Below, piece by piece: positions 44,712 through 55,031 of a DNA stretch of 64,000 nt (positions are counted from its first letter, which is position 1; each line of letters begins with the position of its first letter). The notes beneath the pieces are model-generated. The model was not told where the DNA came from, did no database searches, and was given only the letters and a program-made list of their open reading frames with translations. Source of the DNA: Cymodocea nodosa (lineage: Eukaryota > Streptophyta > Magnoliopsida > Alismatales > Cymodoceaceae). Both the position numbers and the translations under genes were made by a program. Location: assembly GCA_036874045.1 (NCBI GenBank), contig JAZBRI010000011.1:6200001-6264000 (forward strand), given 5' to 3'.

Positions 44712-45415
44712 ATGAGCACATGGATTCATTCTCCTAGCACTAAACGATTAATAAGAACACTTACACAGGATTATTCAACACAGAGACGTACTGAAAATTT
44801 TCTGAATTAGACTTTAACGAAATCCTTAGGGGTGTAGCTAACCTTTCTTTAAAAGAGAACAAAGTTATGGCTGCTCTAGTAGAAAAACCATTAGGGAAAA
44901 TTCTATATCCTAAATTAGTTGATGAACCTTCATGTATTCGATTGCTAAACTTTGAGGGAGATAGATTTGAACTATAATCTAATTACATTAGTCAATTGCC
45001 ACATTTTCATGGATTAGAAAGAGAGGATGCCTATTATTTCCTTAGAGAATTTAATGAAGTTTGTCAAATGATGAAAATGCCGAATATGAGTATAGATGCC
45101 ATTAAACTTAGATATATCCCTTTTGCTTTAAAAGACAGCTAAGAGATGGTTATATACTCTATCGCTTGATTCAATTTCTTCATGGACTAAATTTTGCTCT
45201 GTTTTTCTAGAAAAATATTATCCAACACATCAAATGATTAAAAAGAAAAAACAAATATTAATGTGTAGCCAAAAATAAGGAGAATCATTCTGGAAATATT
45301 TTGAAAGATTTAAAGATTTACTGACTCAATGTCCACATCATGCAATGAGTAAAGCACAATTAATAGGTATAATTTATGAAGGCATAGATGTTTCAACGAA
45401 ATCTTTATTAGAATC
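44712..45415 (+). pseudogene. gag: Free-standing Athila-type Gag, N-terminal piece
   Basis: ATG 44712 gives MSTWIHSPSTKRLIRTLTQD. A frameshift near 44798 leads into LRGVANLSLKENKVMAALVE, then PHFHGLEREDAYYFLREF, LRYIPFALKD, RWLYTLSLDSISSWTKFC, FLEKYY, FWKYFERFKDLL and HHAMSKAQLI. This is the Retrotrans_gag capsid domain in Athila style. Stops lie at about 44977, 45141 and 45279. T-b interrupts it at 45415 with GAATC duplicated. Neither A1-a, A1-b nor A2 has this domain in the usual place after the primer site. Confidence 0.87.
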
Positions 45416-45788
45416 TGTGATGCATGTGTCTTCCATGAAGTATATGTATATGTCATTGTATATGGTTGTATTTCTTTGGTAATTTGTACAAGGGCAAACT
45501 TGTCTTTTGGGTATCACCCATCATTGCCCCTATATAAGGGGTCATCCTTGTCCAAGGGAGAAAAAAACAAGCCAAATCCCTAGATTTCGTTCTCCCCCTT
45601 TCATTGTACCAACAACCATACAGCAAGGAATCACGATAGATTGATCACCTATGGACATACCTGTGTTGGGGAACCACGTAAATTTGTTATTCTTCCGAAT
45701 TCTCCACTCGCATTCCTCTCATCTACATTGATCTCTTCTCCACGCCACCCCTAGATGCTCCACGTTTGTTTGATCTTTCTGCAAAACA
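45416..45788 (+). repeat. T-b 5' LTR (373 bp)
   Basis: Starts TGTGATGC and ends GCAAAACA. TATA box CTATATAAG at 45530-45538. It carries a stretch GGGAGAAAAAAACAAGCC where T-a has a different sequence. Confidence 0.95.
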
Positions 45789-45790
45789 AT

Positions 45791-45802
45791 TGGTATTAGA
45801 GC
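45791..45802 (+). other. T-b primer binding site (initiator Met tRNA)
   Basis: TGGTATTAGAGC, 2 bp after the LTR, identical to T-a. The untranslated leader runs from here to the gag ATG at 46354 with no other feature seen. Confidence 0.93.
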
Positions 45803-46353
45803 CAGGTTGGACATCTCTAGGTTTGCATCTGAAGTTTTGAAGAGTTTCATCAAGGTTCAAGCCATTTCCGCAAGGGATTCCTCCATTGCCGCAACTATCA
45901 TCGTCGCTAGTGCCAGTTTGCACACTCTGACGCCAACTCGTGTGCCTTCCTCGTTCGTGCTCTATTGCATCTCAAATTTTGAGGACGTGTTGTTAACTTC
46001 CTGAACTTCCTTCCTATAAAATTTCATGGTTAGAAGTTCCATATTTAGATAGATATAGCAGGAGGCATCTGGCTGGGGCACAATAGTTTTCTAAACGAGT
46101 GACTCTTTGATTGTCGTATTTTGGGCATTTTGTGATTGTGGTTTTGTGCTTGGTTTGTGCGAGTATTTGCTACTATTTTGTGCTAAGTAGTGTGCTTGGC
46201 TTGTGGCTGATTGCATTTCATTGAAATTAGTAGTTTCAGTAGCATATTGTTGTTGAGATCTTGCTTGCTATTGTGTACCTTGCCGTAGAATTGTGTTTGT
46301 TGAAATCAAACTGTATATCGTGTGTATTATTGGTTCTTTATTGACTTGAAAAC

Positions 46354-47100
46354 ATGAAAACTTTGGGGTTGAAGATAGAAAAGTTTGATGGTAAGAATAG
46401 CTTCAGCTTATGGCAAATTAAGATGAAAGCACTCTAAAGCAACAAGGTATTTGGGCTCCTTTAAATAAGGAAACTACTCTGAATAGAAATTTGCTAGAGT
46501 TTGAATTGCAGGAGGAGAAAGCTCACCCCACCATCTTGCTGTGTTTGTCTGATGAAGTTATAATAGAAGTTGTTGATGAATCTACCTCTTTAGGTCTTTG
46601 GTAGAAACTTGAGTCATTGTATATGACTAAGTCTTTAACAAACAAATTGTTGTTAAAGCAAAGACTGCTCTCTTTAAAGATGATAGAAGGTGTACCTCTC
46701 AAGCAACATTTAGATCAGCTAAATGCTATTCTAATGGAACTCAAGAATATTGGAGTAATCATAGAAGATGAAGATGCAACTCTTATCTTGCTTTGTTCAG
46801 TCCTGTGTAGTTGGAAGAGATTCAATTATACTAGAGGAAATGAGGTTCAACCTTCATTCTAGGGAGCTCAGGCACATGGTGCATGGTAGAAATGAAGCAA
46901 GTGGTGTTGGCCTCTCAGCTCAGTAGCAAGAGAACAAGGGAAGAAGCTAGAGACAAGGTGGAGGGAAGAATAGAAGCAAAAGCAAGTTGAAGGGCAAGTA
47001 CTCTAGGGATACTTGCCATTATTGTAAGGAGAAAGGACACTGGAAATCACATTGTCCCAAGCTTATGGACAAAGGAAAGGCTGCTATGGCAGAAACCAAT
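46354..47100 (+). pseudogene. gag: T-b Gag (Copia), broken
   Basis: Starts MKTLGLKIEKFDGKNSFSLW. A 1-bp deletion relative to T-a near 46433 shifts the frame. TAG at 46602-46604 is at the same codon as in T-a (LGLW-stop-KLESLY). About 30 bp present in T-a near 4230-4260 are missing near 46790, and further TAGs lie at about 46924 and 46949. The zinc knuckle CHYCKEKGHWKSHC is intact at about 47017-47055. Confidence 0.9.
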
Positions 47101-48543
47101 TCTACGTCAGGTGATGACTTTTCTCTTACAGTTTGTTGCAGTGCCTATTCTAATGATCAGTGGATTATGGACTCAGGAGCTTCACATCATATGACTCCTA
47201 CTAGGGAGTATTTTGACACCTACGAGCAGGTGGAGAGTGGTCAAGTGACCTTGTCCAATGATGATGTGTGTTCTAGAGTTGGTGTGGGCACTATAAAATT
47301 TAAACTGTGTGATGGCACAGTTAGAATTCTGGAGGATGTTTGGCACGTCCCAAAGCTTGGAAAAAGTCTGATCTCACTGATGACCCTTGATGCTAAGGGT
47401 TATAGATATACAGGTGGTGAGGGGAAGATCAGCATACTAAAAGGCTCATTAGTTGTTATGAAGGAAACCAAATCTGGTCCCTTATACATTCTACAGGGCA
47501 CTCCAATTGTTGGTGCAGCTACATCAGCTATATCTGGTCAGCAAGATTTTTCTATCATGTGGCACTCAAGGATGGGTCATTTGGGGTAGAAAGGAATGCA
47601 GAAACCAAGTAGTCTAGGCAAGTTTGATGGACACAAGGTTGCTTGTATTGACATGTGCAAGCATTGTATTTTTGGCAAACAGAAAAGAGTGTCATTTGCT
47701 TGCAGTCAACACAACTCCAAGGGAGTTCTTGATTATATTCATGCTGATTGTTAGGGGCCTTCACGTCATCCTTCTATCGTAGGTTCCAGATATTTTCTTT
47801 CTATCATTGACTGTCATTCAAGGATGAACTGGGTTTTCTTTTTGACACACAAAAGTGAAGCTTTTTCTTGCTTCAAGCATTAGAAGAAGCAGGTAGAAAA
47901 CCAAACAGACAGAAAGGTAAAATATCTTAGAACTGATAATGGTCTTGAGTTTTGTTCTCAAGAATTTGATAACTTTTGTAAAGATGAAGGCATTACACGG
48001 CATAACACCGTTAGGTATACCCCTCAACAAAATGGAGTGGCTAAAAGATTGAACAAAACACTCCTTGAAAAGGCACGTTGTATGGTGTCTCATGCAGGTT
48101 TGAGCAAGAAGTTTTGGGTAGAGGCTGTTAACACAACTTCCTATCTAGTGAATAGGTACCCTTCTAGTGCCTTAGATGGGAAGATACCCCTTGAGGTATG
48201 GTTGAAAAGATCTGCTAGTTATTCAAAGCTCAGAATTTTTGGATGTCCAGCTTATTATCATGTGAACAATGGCAAGTTGGAACCATGTGCCAAGAAAGGC
48301 ATATTTGTGGGCTATGGTGTTGGTGTAAAGGGATACAGGATAAATGATATTGAGTCTCACAAAGTAATATATAGTCGTGAGGTTACTTTTGATGAGAATT
48401 CTCTTTTGCAGGCAATAGATAGACTAGTAGGTGAAACACCAGAAGTTGAGCACACCCTTCCTAAACAAATGGAGATAGATGACGCACGGCAGCCACCTAT
48501 CACTGATCAAATTGAAATTAGAGAAACTTCATCTGAAACTTAG
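47101..48543 (+). pseudogene. pol: T-b protease and integrase (Copia), broken
   Basis: Protease site WIMDSGASHHM at about 47163-47195, intact (T-a has Leu for Ser). The pre-integrase region has MWHSRMGH followed by TAG at 47587 and CKHCIFGK. The integrase core shows HADC (followed by TAG at about 47753 where T-a has TGG), RTDNGLEF and VAKRLNK: the catalytic Glu of T-a (VAERLNR) is Lys here. Readings KGIFVGYG and REVTFDENSLLQ end near a TAG at 48541-48543. Confidence 0.9.
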
Positions 48544-50253
48544 GAAAATGAAATTGAGTAGGAAGAGGTGGAGCAACCACCACCAAGAATCATTGACAAA
48601 GATCGTCCAAGAAGAGACGTTAGACCTCCAATTAGATATGGCTACGACAGTTTGGTTGCTTTTGCCTTACAGGTAGCAGTTGAGGTGGAGGATTCTGTTG
48701 ATCCACCTACATATGAAGCTGCAATGAAAGATTCAGAAGCTGGTCTTTGGATGTCTACTATGAAGGAGGAACTCCAATCTCTCCATAAGAACAAGACTTG
48801 GGAACTAGTGAAACGTCCAAAGAACACAAATATTGTTGGTTGCAAATGGGTCTATAAGAAGAAGATTGGGACTCAAGGCAACGCAGGTGTGCAGCATAAG
48901 GCAAGATTAGTCGCCAAAGGTTATTCACAGCGAGAAGGAGTTGACTTCAATGAGGTATTTGCTCTTGTTGTACGTCATATATCTATTAGAATTTTGTTAT
49001 CTATTGTTGCAGCACAAAATTTAGAATTGGAACAGCTAGATGTAAAGACAGCCTTCTTGCATGGTGAGTTGGAAGAAAATATTTGGATGAAACAACCAAC
49101 AAGGTTTGTGGTGAAAGGTAAATCTGATTGGGTGTGCAAATTAAATAAGTCCTTGTATGAACTTAAACAGTCACTACGCCAATGGTACAAGAGGTTTGAT
49201 GCCTTTATAGTTAAAGTTGGTTTTAGATGCAACAACTATGATTCATGTGTATATGTTAAAACTCTTGATAAAAATACACATGTTTATTTGTTATTGTATG
49301 TTGATGATATTCTTATAGTTGTGAAGAATATCGAAGTGATACAGGAACTGAAGGACACATTAAAATCAGAATTTGATATGAAGGATCTTGGTCCAGCTAG
49401 CAGAATTCTTGGAATGGAGATTAGGCGTAAAAGAAATTCTGGTAAGCTATTTTTGAATCAACAGAAGTATATTGAAAGGATCCTTAGCAGATTTGGTATG
49501 GCTTCATGCAAAGCCATTAGCACACCTTATGACAGAAATGTCAAATTGTCATCTATGATGTGTCCACAAACTGATTCTGAAAAGCTTGATATGCAACGAG
49601 TTCCTTATGCACAGGCAGTTGGAAGTCTTATGTATGTTATGGTATGCACTAGACCTAATTTGACATATCCTTTGAGTGTTGTTAGTAGGTTCATGTCCAA
49701 TCCGGGTAGGGAACATTGGAAAGCAATTAAAAGCATATTCAGATATTTGAAAGGAACTCCAGGCGTTGGCTTGATGTATGTAGCAAATTAGGGTTGTACT
49801 ATGGTTGGTTATACAGACTATGCAGGTGATGTTGACAGAAGGAGATCATTATCTGGTTATGTCTTTACATTTGCAGGTTCTATTATGAGTTGGAAATCAA
49901 CTCTTCAACCTACGATATCTCTGTCCACAACTGAGGCTGAATATGTGGCTATGACAGAAGCTACAAAGGAAGGGATTTGGTTGAAAGGCTTACTTAGAGA
50001 CTTTGGTTGGTGCATTGATAAAGCTGATATCTTCTATGATAGTCTTAGTGCTATTTGTCTCTCCAAAGATAATGTCTTTCATGATAGAACTAAACATATT
50101 GATGTTAAGTATCACTTCCTCAGGAATGAAGACAGGATAAAGATTATGAAGGTCAACACAAAGGACAACCCGACTGATATGTTTACAAAGGGCATTGTTG
50201 AAAGCAAGTTCAACTATTGCTTGGACTTACTCAACGTTTATTACTGTTGTTAA
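48544..50253 (+). pseudogene. pol: T-b reverse transcriptase and RNase H (Copia), nearly open
   Basis: One open stretch 48568-49791 covers RT from DSEAGLWMSTMKEELQSL through CKWVYKKKIG, RLVAKGYSQREGVDFNEV, ELKQSLRQWYKRF and the intact catalytic box YVDD at about 49296-49307. A TAG at 49789-49791 separates it from RNase H (49801-50253): [31 protein letters not shown] and [13 protein letters not shown], ending LNVYYCC. It is the better-preserved T copy for RT. Confidence 0.93.
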
Positions 50254-50321
50254 CCCATGCTGGGTCTTGGTGATCTTTCACTTGTTCGTGGTGAAGATTG
50301 ATGAAAGACAAGGTGGAGATT

Positions 50322-50692
50322 TGTGATGCGTGTGTCTTCCACCAAGTATATGTATATGTCATTGTATATGATTATATTTCTTTGGTAATTTGTACAGGGG
50401 CAAATTTGTCTTTTGGGTATCACCTATCGTTGCCCCTATATAAGGGGTCATCCTCGTCCAAGGGAGAAAAAAACAAGCCAAATCCCTAGATTTCATTCTC
50501 CCCTTTTCTTTGTACCAGCAACCATACAGCAAGGAATCATGATAGATTGATCACCCGTGGACGTACCCGTGTTGGGGAACCACGTAAATTTGTTGTTCTT
50601 CTGAATTCTCCACTCGCATTCCTCTCATCCACGTTGATCTCCTCCACGCCACCCCTAGATCCTCCACGTTTGTTTAATCTTTCCACACAACA
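50322..50692 (+). repeat. T-b 3' LTR (371 bp) with polypurine tract just upstream
   Basis: Direct repeat of 45416-45788. AAGGTGGAGATT (50310-50321) directly precedes it and is the polypurine tract. Followed by the duplication GAATC (50693-50697). Confidence 0.95.
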
Positions 50693-51340
50693 GAATCTAC
50701 TTGTCAGAATGGATTTTTAAAACTGTGTAGTGAAGAAGCATGGGCATATTTAGAAAACTTTGCAAAAAGAACTACATAGTGGGAAAACTCAGCTGAAGCT
50801 ATTACAGATAAAAGAATATTGCCAAGGGGAATGCATGAAATAGATTCAAGCACTATGCTTGAAGTTAAATTAACTGAATTAACAAAGAAGATAGAAGAGT
50901 TATCATTAAATCAAAAGCTAGTAGAAAAGAATGCAAACGTTAATGATCTAGATATTATTTATGCTAGAAACTAGAAAGATAACTTTAGAAATTCTTATAA
51001 CCCTAATTGGAGAAATCACCCGAATTTATCTTGGAGAAACAACAATTTCCAAGGAGGAGAAAATATAAATGACAAAAATATAAGTTATGAAGCATTAATT
51101 GAACAAGGATCTAGAATAGAGAAATTAGAAAAGATAATCCACAATTAAACAATCGTCTAGATCTTGTATTTGGAAATGCTGCAATGCAAAATCAAAATAT
51201 GAATAGAAATATACCACCTAGACAGAAGGAATCAATGGAAGTTAGACCTACTAGAGGATTACCAATGCAAGCAATACCTAACCCTATCAACAGAATTGTT
51301 AATGAAATTGATACCTCCTCTAGGAGGGTAGCTGAATGAA
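50693..51340 (+). pseudogene. gag: Free-standing Athila-type Gag, C-terminal piece
   Basis: Continues the gag split by T-b: CQNGFLKLCSEEAWAYLENF, then AEAITDKRILPRGMHEID, a helical LTELTKKIEELSLNQKLVEK, and the Athila landmark NPNWRNHPNLSWRNNNF at about 50998-51050. Stops lie at about 50779, 50972 and a frame change near 51145. The reading ends SSRRVAE with TGA at 51338-51340, without any V-T-L-R-S-G or protease following. Ordinary Athila Gag-Pol would read on into those, so this looks like a separate gag ORF. No zinc knuckle is seen. Confidence 0.85.
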
Positions 51341-51564
51341 GCAATATAACTAAAGTAATTATGTATAATATAGTAAGTAAAAAAAAAGGGATAAAAAGAA
51401 AAAAAAAATGTAAGTTTACTTATAGTTAATAGTATCGTAGAGTTATTACTTAACTCAACGAGATTAATCCGTTGAGTTATGACCTAACTCCACGAGGGTG
51501 TGAAGTAGCTATGTTAATTTCATCTCTGTTAAATTTTTGTTTATGTTATACAGAATCACAACAG
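51341..51564 (+). promoter_or_regulatory. Short spacer with inverted repeat upstream of F-box-like fragment
   Basis: A/G-rich stretch, then TAACTCAACG and CGTTGAGTTA separated by 9 nt (51451-51479), the same palindrome type as upstream of the accessory ORFs. A pyrimidine-rich stretch ending ATACAG at about 51547-51552 looks like a splice acceptor just before the F-box-like ATG (inference). Confidence 0.4.
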
Positions 51565-51890
51565 ATGGAATTTATGAAATTACCGCTGGACGCATTAAGG
51601 GAAGTACTGAGTAACTTGTCAGCTAAAGATCTATATAGATTGTGTTGTGTATCAAAGGACATTAAAGACTGTGTCAGAGAAAAATATTTTCATGGACTAC
51701 AAGCTACAAAAATGACTAAGATTAGAGATGGATTCTTATGGAAGTCATTTAATCATAGTTCAATTAGCTATGAATATCTGAATATGGAAGAAACTACTGG
51801 AATTCCATCTAATACATTAGAAGGAATAGATCATATTATGGGGATGGATGATGGATTAATTATTTACAAAACCAAACCAAGGTATGTGGA
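51565..51890 (+). pseudogene. F-box-like host gene fragment
   Basis: ATG 51565 opens MEFMKLPLDALREVLSNLSA followed by KDLYRLCCVSKDIKDCV. This fits the plant F-box pattern (LPxDxLxEIL, then LxxKDLxRxxCVSK). It continues into YFHGLQATKM and a stretch including IDHIMGMDDGLIIY, which resembles the start of F-box-associated regions. F-box proteins select substrates for SCF ubiquitin ligases. The open frame continues past 51890 only by running into an inverted Athila primer site and LTR end. About 108 codons remain of a protein normally 350-450 long. It is not a retrotransposon protein I know, so it may be a captured or stranded host gene piece. Confidence 0.55.
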
Positions 51891-51894
51891 TTGG

Positions 51895-52849
51895 ATCTCC
51901 AGCATGGCGCTAGAAAACTTGATTGGTTACCCAGCAACGTGCTAGAAAAACTTGGATTTGTTAACTTCTATTTTTACTTAGTTAATTTATCTTTATACCT
52001 ATATCACTGAATTCATTTTTAGAAGTAAACAAACAACCTTTCACAAAAATTAGATATTAATTCCAATTTGTATTTTAATTGCAAGTGCATAATGTCTATT
52101 GTATTAGTGTGCAAGTACAAGTCGATCCCACAAGGAATTGCTTAAGAATTGTGAACTGTTCTATTTTTAACAATCAAATTTATATATTCAATAAGCTCTC
52201 CATTGAGTTACAGTTAACTCAACGGACTAACCTCGTGGACTTAAGTTAACTCCACGAGCTTGTCTTTCCTATTTAATACTACTATTTACAGAGAAATTCG
52301 GCCAACCATTGGGCGGTTCCACAGATTGTAAATAACATCAATTAAGCTCTTTAATGTTAGTAAACATTGGATTTATCATTAGGCAATACTAACATTCAGA
52401 TAATTCAAACAGTAACCATTAAAATCTTTAAGTCTTTTGAACAAACCAATTTCATTAAACTGTAAAATTAAAACAAACATAAAACATTCACAACACTGAC
52501 AAAGATAACATTAATCACGATACATAACAAATAATACAATACCCAAATACAAAATATAAACACAGATAAGTTGTTTTTGGTATTTTTGTTTTGATATGAG
52601 CATGAAAATGGGCGAAAGGTGAAATGTAAAGTAATCTCAGTCGACAGTAAATACTTCCGTCACTACATGCGATGTGATTACACCATTGAAAATTAAACCA
52701 CTTACAATTCTATCTCCTCTCCCTATAGAATCGAGAGTCTAGAATTGCAAGATGATCTCCTCTTCAGCATACAAGCATCAACCTGAAGCCAAGGCTAGAA
52801 GCTCTACGATCTCCTGAGATATGAGTCAACGCTTGGTGAAAATGGCTTC
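51895..52849 (-). repeat. Inverted A1-type LTR fragment with primer site (A1-d)
   Basis: The reverse complement of 51920-52849 matches the A1-b LTR from about 53933 to its end, including GGGATCGAC followed by TTGTACTTGC. On the minus strand the LTR ends at 51920 (AACCAATCA), followed by AGTTTTCTAGCGCCATGCTGGA (split here), a decayed tRNA-Asp primer site at about 51895-51916. It is therefore the 3' half of an oppositely oriented A1 LTR. The A1-b LTR starts at its broken edge, so A1-b probably inserted into it (candidate duplication GCTTC at 52845-52849). Confidence 0.82.
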
Positions 52850-54908
52850 TGTTTAGAATGAAAAAGTGTATATTATTAACGGTTAAATGATGGTTAATTG
52901 CATAATATTTAGCTTATCATATAAGAATTAAGCCATTATGTTATAATTGCACTGTTATATGCTTTAATTAGAATTACCGCTTAATTTTGGGGAATTAATG
53001 TCAATTTAGTACATTTCTAAACTGTCGGTAAGTTGCAGGCTGTGAAATTCTTAAGTATCCGAATTTTCTGATATTTCGGACAGTTATGTTTAACAGACTG
53101 AACATGCCAGATAGTTATGTTTAAATTTCCGAACAGTTATGTTTTGAAAGAATATTTTATTATTTCCTAAAATACACATGTCAAAACCATAATGCATGAC
53201 TTAAGTGAACTTTCGGTGAGTTATCTCTAACTATCCGAAATTGCAGCTGGGCATCAGATAGTTATATGTGTAACCCTCCGAAATCTCTTTTTATTTATAA
53301 AATAGCTGAGGACACGTGTCATGTTCTAGTAAAGTGACTTAAGTGGACTTTCGATGAGTTAGCTGTAACTATCCGAAATGCATCTGAGCATCGGATAGTT
53401 AAGTTTGTAAGTATCCGAAATTGCACCTGAGCATCGGATAGTTAAATTTATGCACGTGTTTTATAGTTAAATCAACGAAGAAAGTACGTTGAGTTATCTG
53501 TAACTCCACGGACTATTTATTTTTTAATATGCCACTATAGCGATTGCAGAAACAGGACAGTTGGAAGAAAAACCACGATTGCATGTATTGCACAGGGAGA
53601 AGAAATCATCGCCGTTGATATGAATGAAGGAAATCCAACCGACCATTCAAGTAGAAGCAGTACTGAAAAATATAAAAGAAAAGAAGAAAAAGAAGTAAAG
53701 TGTGCGTGGTTGATTGATGGACAGTCGGTGTGTATAGAGGAGGAACACCGAGCTTTCTACAAATAGTATTGGCAATTCTCCAAAGTACCACACCAACCAT
53801 CGTTACCAACACCACCACCATAATCACCAACCATCGGAGGTCTGTGAGAATACTTTCTTGATGTCGGGTCGATTCCGAGCAAAACACGGTGCCTGATAAC
53901 CACTATGAGGAGTGATCGCGTCGCGGGAAGGGAAGCCATTTTCACCAAGCGCTGACTCATATTTTAGGAGATCGTAAAGCTTCTAGCCTTGACTTCAGGT
54001 TGATGCCTGTATGTTGAAGAGGAGATTATTTTGCAATTCTGGACTCGCAATTCTATAGGGAGAGGAGACAGGATTGTAAATGGTTTAATTTTCAGTGGTG
54101 TAATCGCGTCGTATGTAGTGACGGAAGTATTTACTGTTGATTGAGATTACTTTACATTTCACCTTTCGCCCATTTCCATGTTCATATTAAACCAAAAATA
54201 CCAAAAACAACATATCTGCTATTGTATGTTGTATTGTTTATGTTGTATCGTGATTAATGTTATCTTTGTTAGTGTTGTGATTGTTTTATGTTTGTTTTAG
54301 TTTTACAGTTTATTGAAATTGATTCGTTCAAAAGACTTAAATATTTTAATGGTTACTATTTGAATTATCTGAATGTTAGTATTGCTTAATGATAAATCCA
54401 GTGTTTACTAACATTAAAGAGCTTAATTGATGTTATTTACAATCTGTGGAATCGCCCAATGGTTGGCCGAATTCCTTTGTAAATAGCAGTATTAAAAAGA
54501 AAAGACATGCTCGTGGAGTTAACTTAAGTCCACGAGGTTAGTCCGTTGAGTTAGCTATAACTCAATGAACTTTATCCATTGAGTTAATTGTAATTGAATG
54601 AAGAGCTTATTGAATATATAAATTTGATTGTTAATAAATGGACAGTTCTAAACTTTTAAGCAATTCCCTATGGGATCGACCTACACTTGCACACCGATAC
54701 AATAGACACTGTGCACTTGCAGTTAAAGTACAAATTGGAATTAATATCTAAATTGTATTAAAGGTTGTTTGTTTACTTCTTAAAGAAAAAGAATAGGCAT
54801 AAAGATAAATTAACTAAGTAAAAACAGAAGTAACAAATCCAAGTTTTTCTGGTACGTTATTGGAGATCTAATCAGATATTCTGGTGTCGTGCTGGGAAAA
54901 AGCAAACA
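52850..54908 (+). repeat. A1-b 5' LTR (about 2.06 kb)
   Basis: Starts TGTTTAGAATG and ends AGCAAACA. AGTTA-N4-TAACT occurs at 53219-53232, 53357-53370, 53492-53505 and 54549-54562, with repeated TATCCGAAA and sites ACACGTGTC and GCACGTGTT in the U3 half. The end block CTTGCACACCGATACAATAG is shared with A1-a and, more weakly, with A2 at about 61974-62030. No convincing TATA box was pinned down. ORFs on the minus strand at 53606-53960 are not conserved. Confidence 0.88.
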
Positions 54909-54915
54909 AGTTTTA

Positions 54916-54933
54916 TGACACCATTGTCGGGGA
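54916..54933 (+). other. A1-b primer binding site (tRNA-Asp type, partly decayed)
   Basis: TGACACCATTGTCGGGGA differs from TGGCGCCGTTGTCGGGGA of A2 by G-to-A changes only. It lies about 8 bp after the LTR end. Confidence 0.82.
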
Positions 54934-55031
54934 ATTGAATTGAATTAACTAGAATTGAATTGAATTAATATAAGCAACTGTTAGAGCTATTTTATTTTAA
55001 TAGCGAGAGTGTTGTGTGTTTTCTTCTGTAA

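Larger units (their letters stand above)
45416..50692 (+). mobile_element. Tork/Tnt1-type Copia element T-b, complete with LTRs and TSD
   Basis: Second copy of the T family, inserted in the free-standing gag and flanked by GAATC (45411-45415, 50693-50697). Same parts and order as T-a. LTRs (373 and 371 bp) differ at roughly 25-30 places by eye. Pol has fewer stops than T-a, with a 407-codon open stretch, but it is still defective. Confidence 0.96.

Noticed and set aside
52850..54908. The LTR at 52850 as the 3' LTR of A1-a
   Set aside because: It is followed by a primer site and A1-b gag, and the bases before it (GGTGAAAATGGCTTC) are not a polypurine tract. It also abuts an inverted LTR piece, so it is better read as the A1-b 5' LTR.
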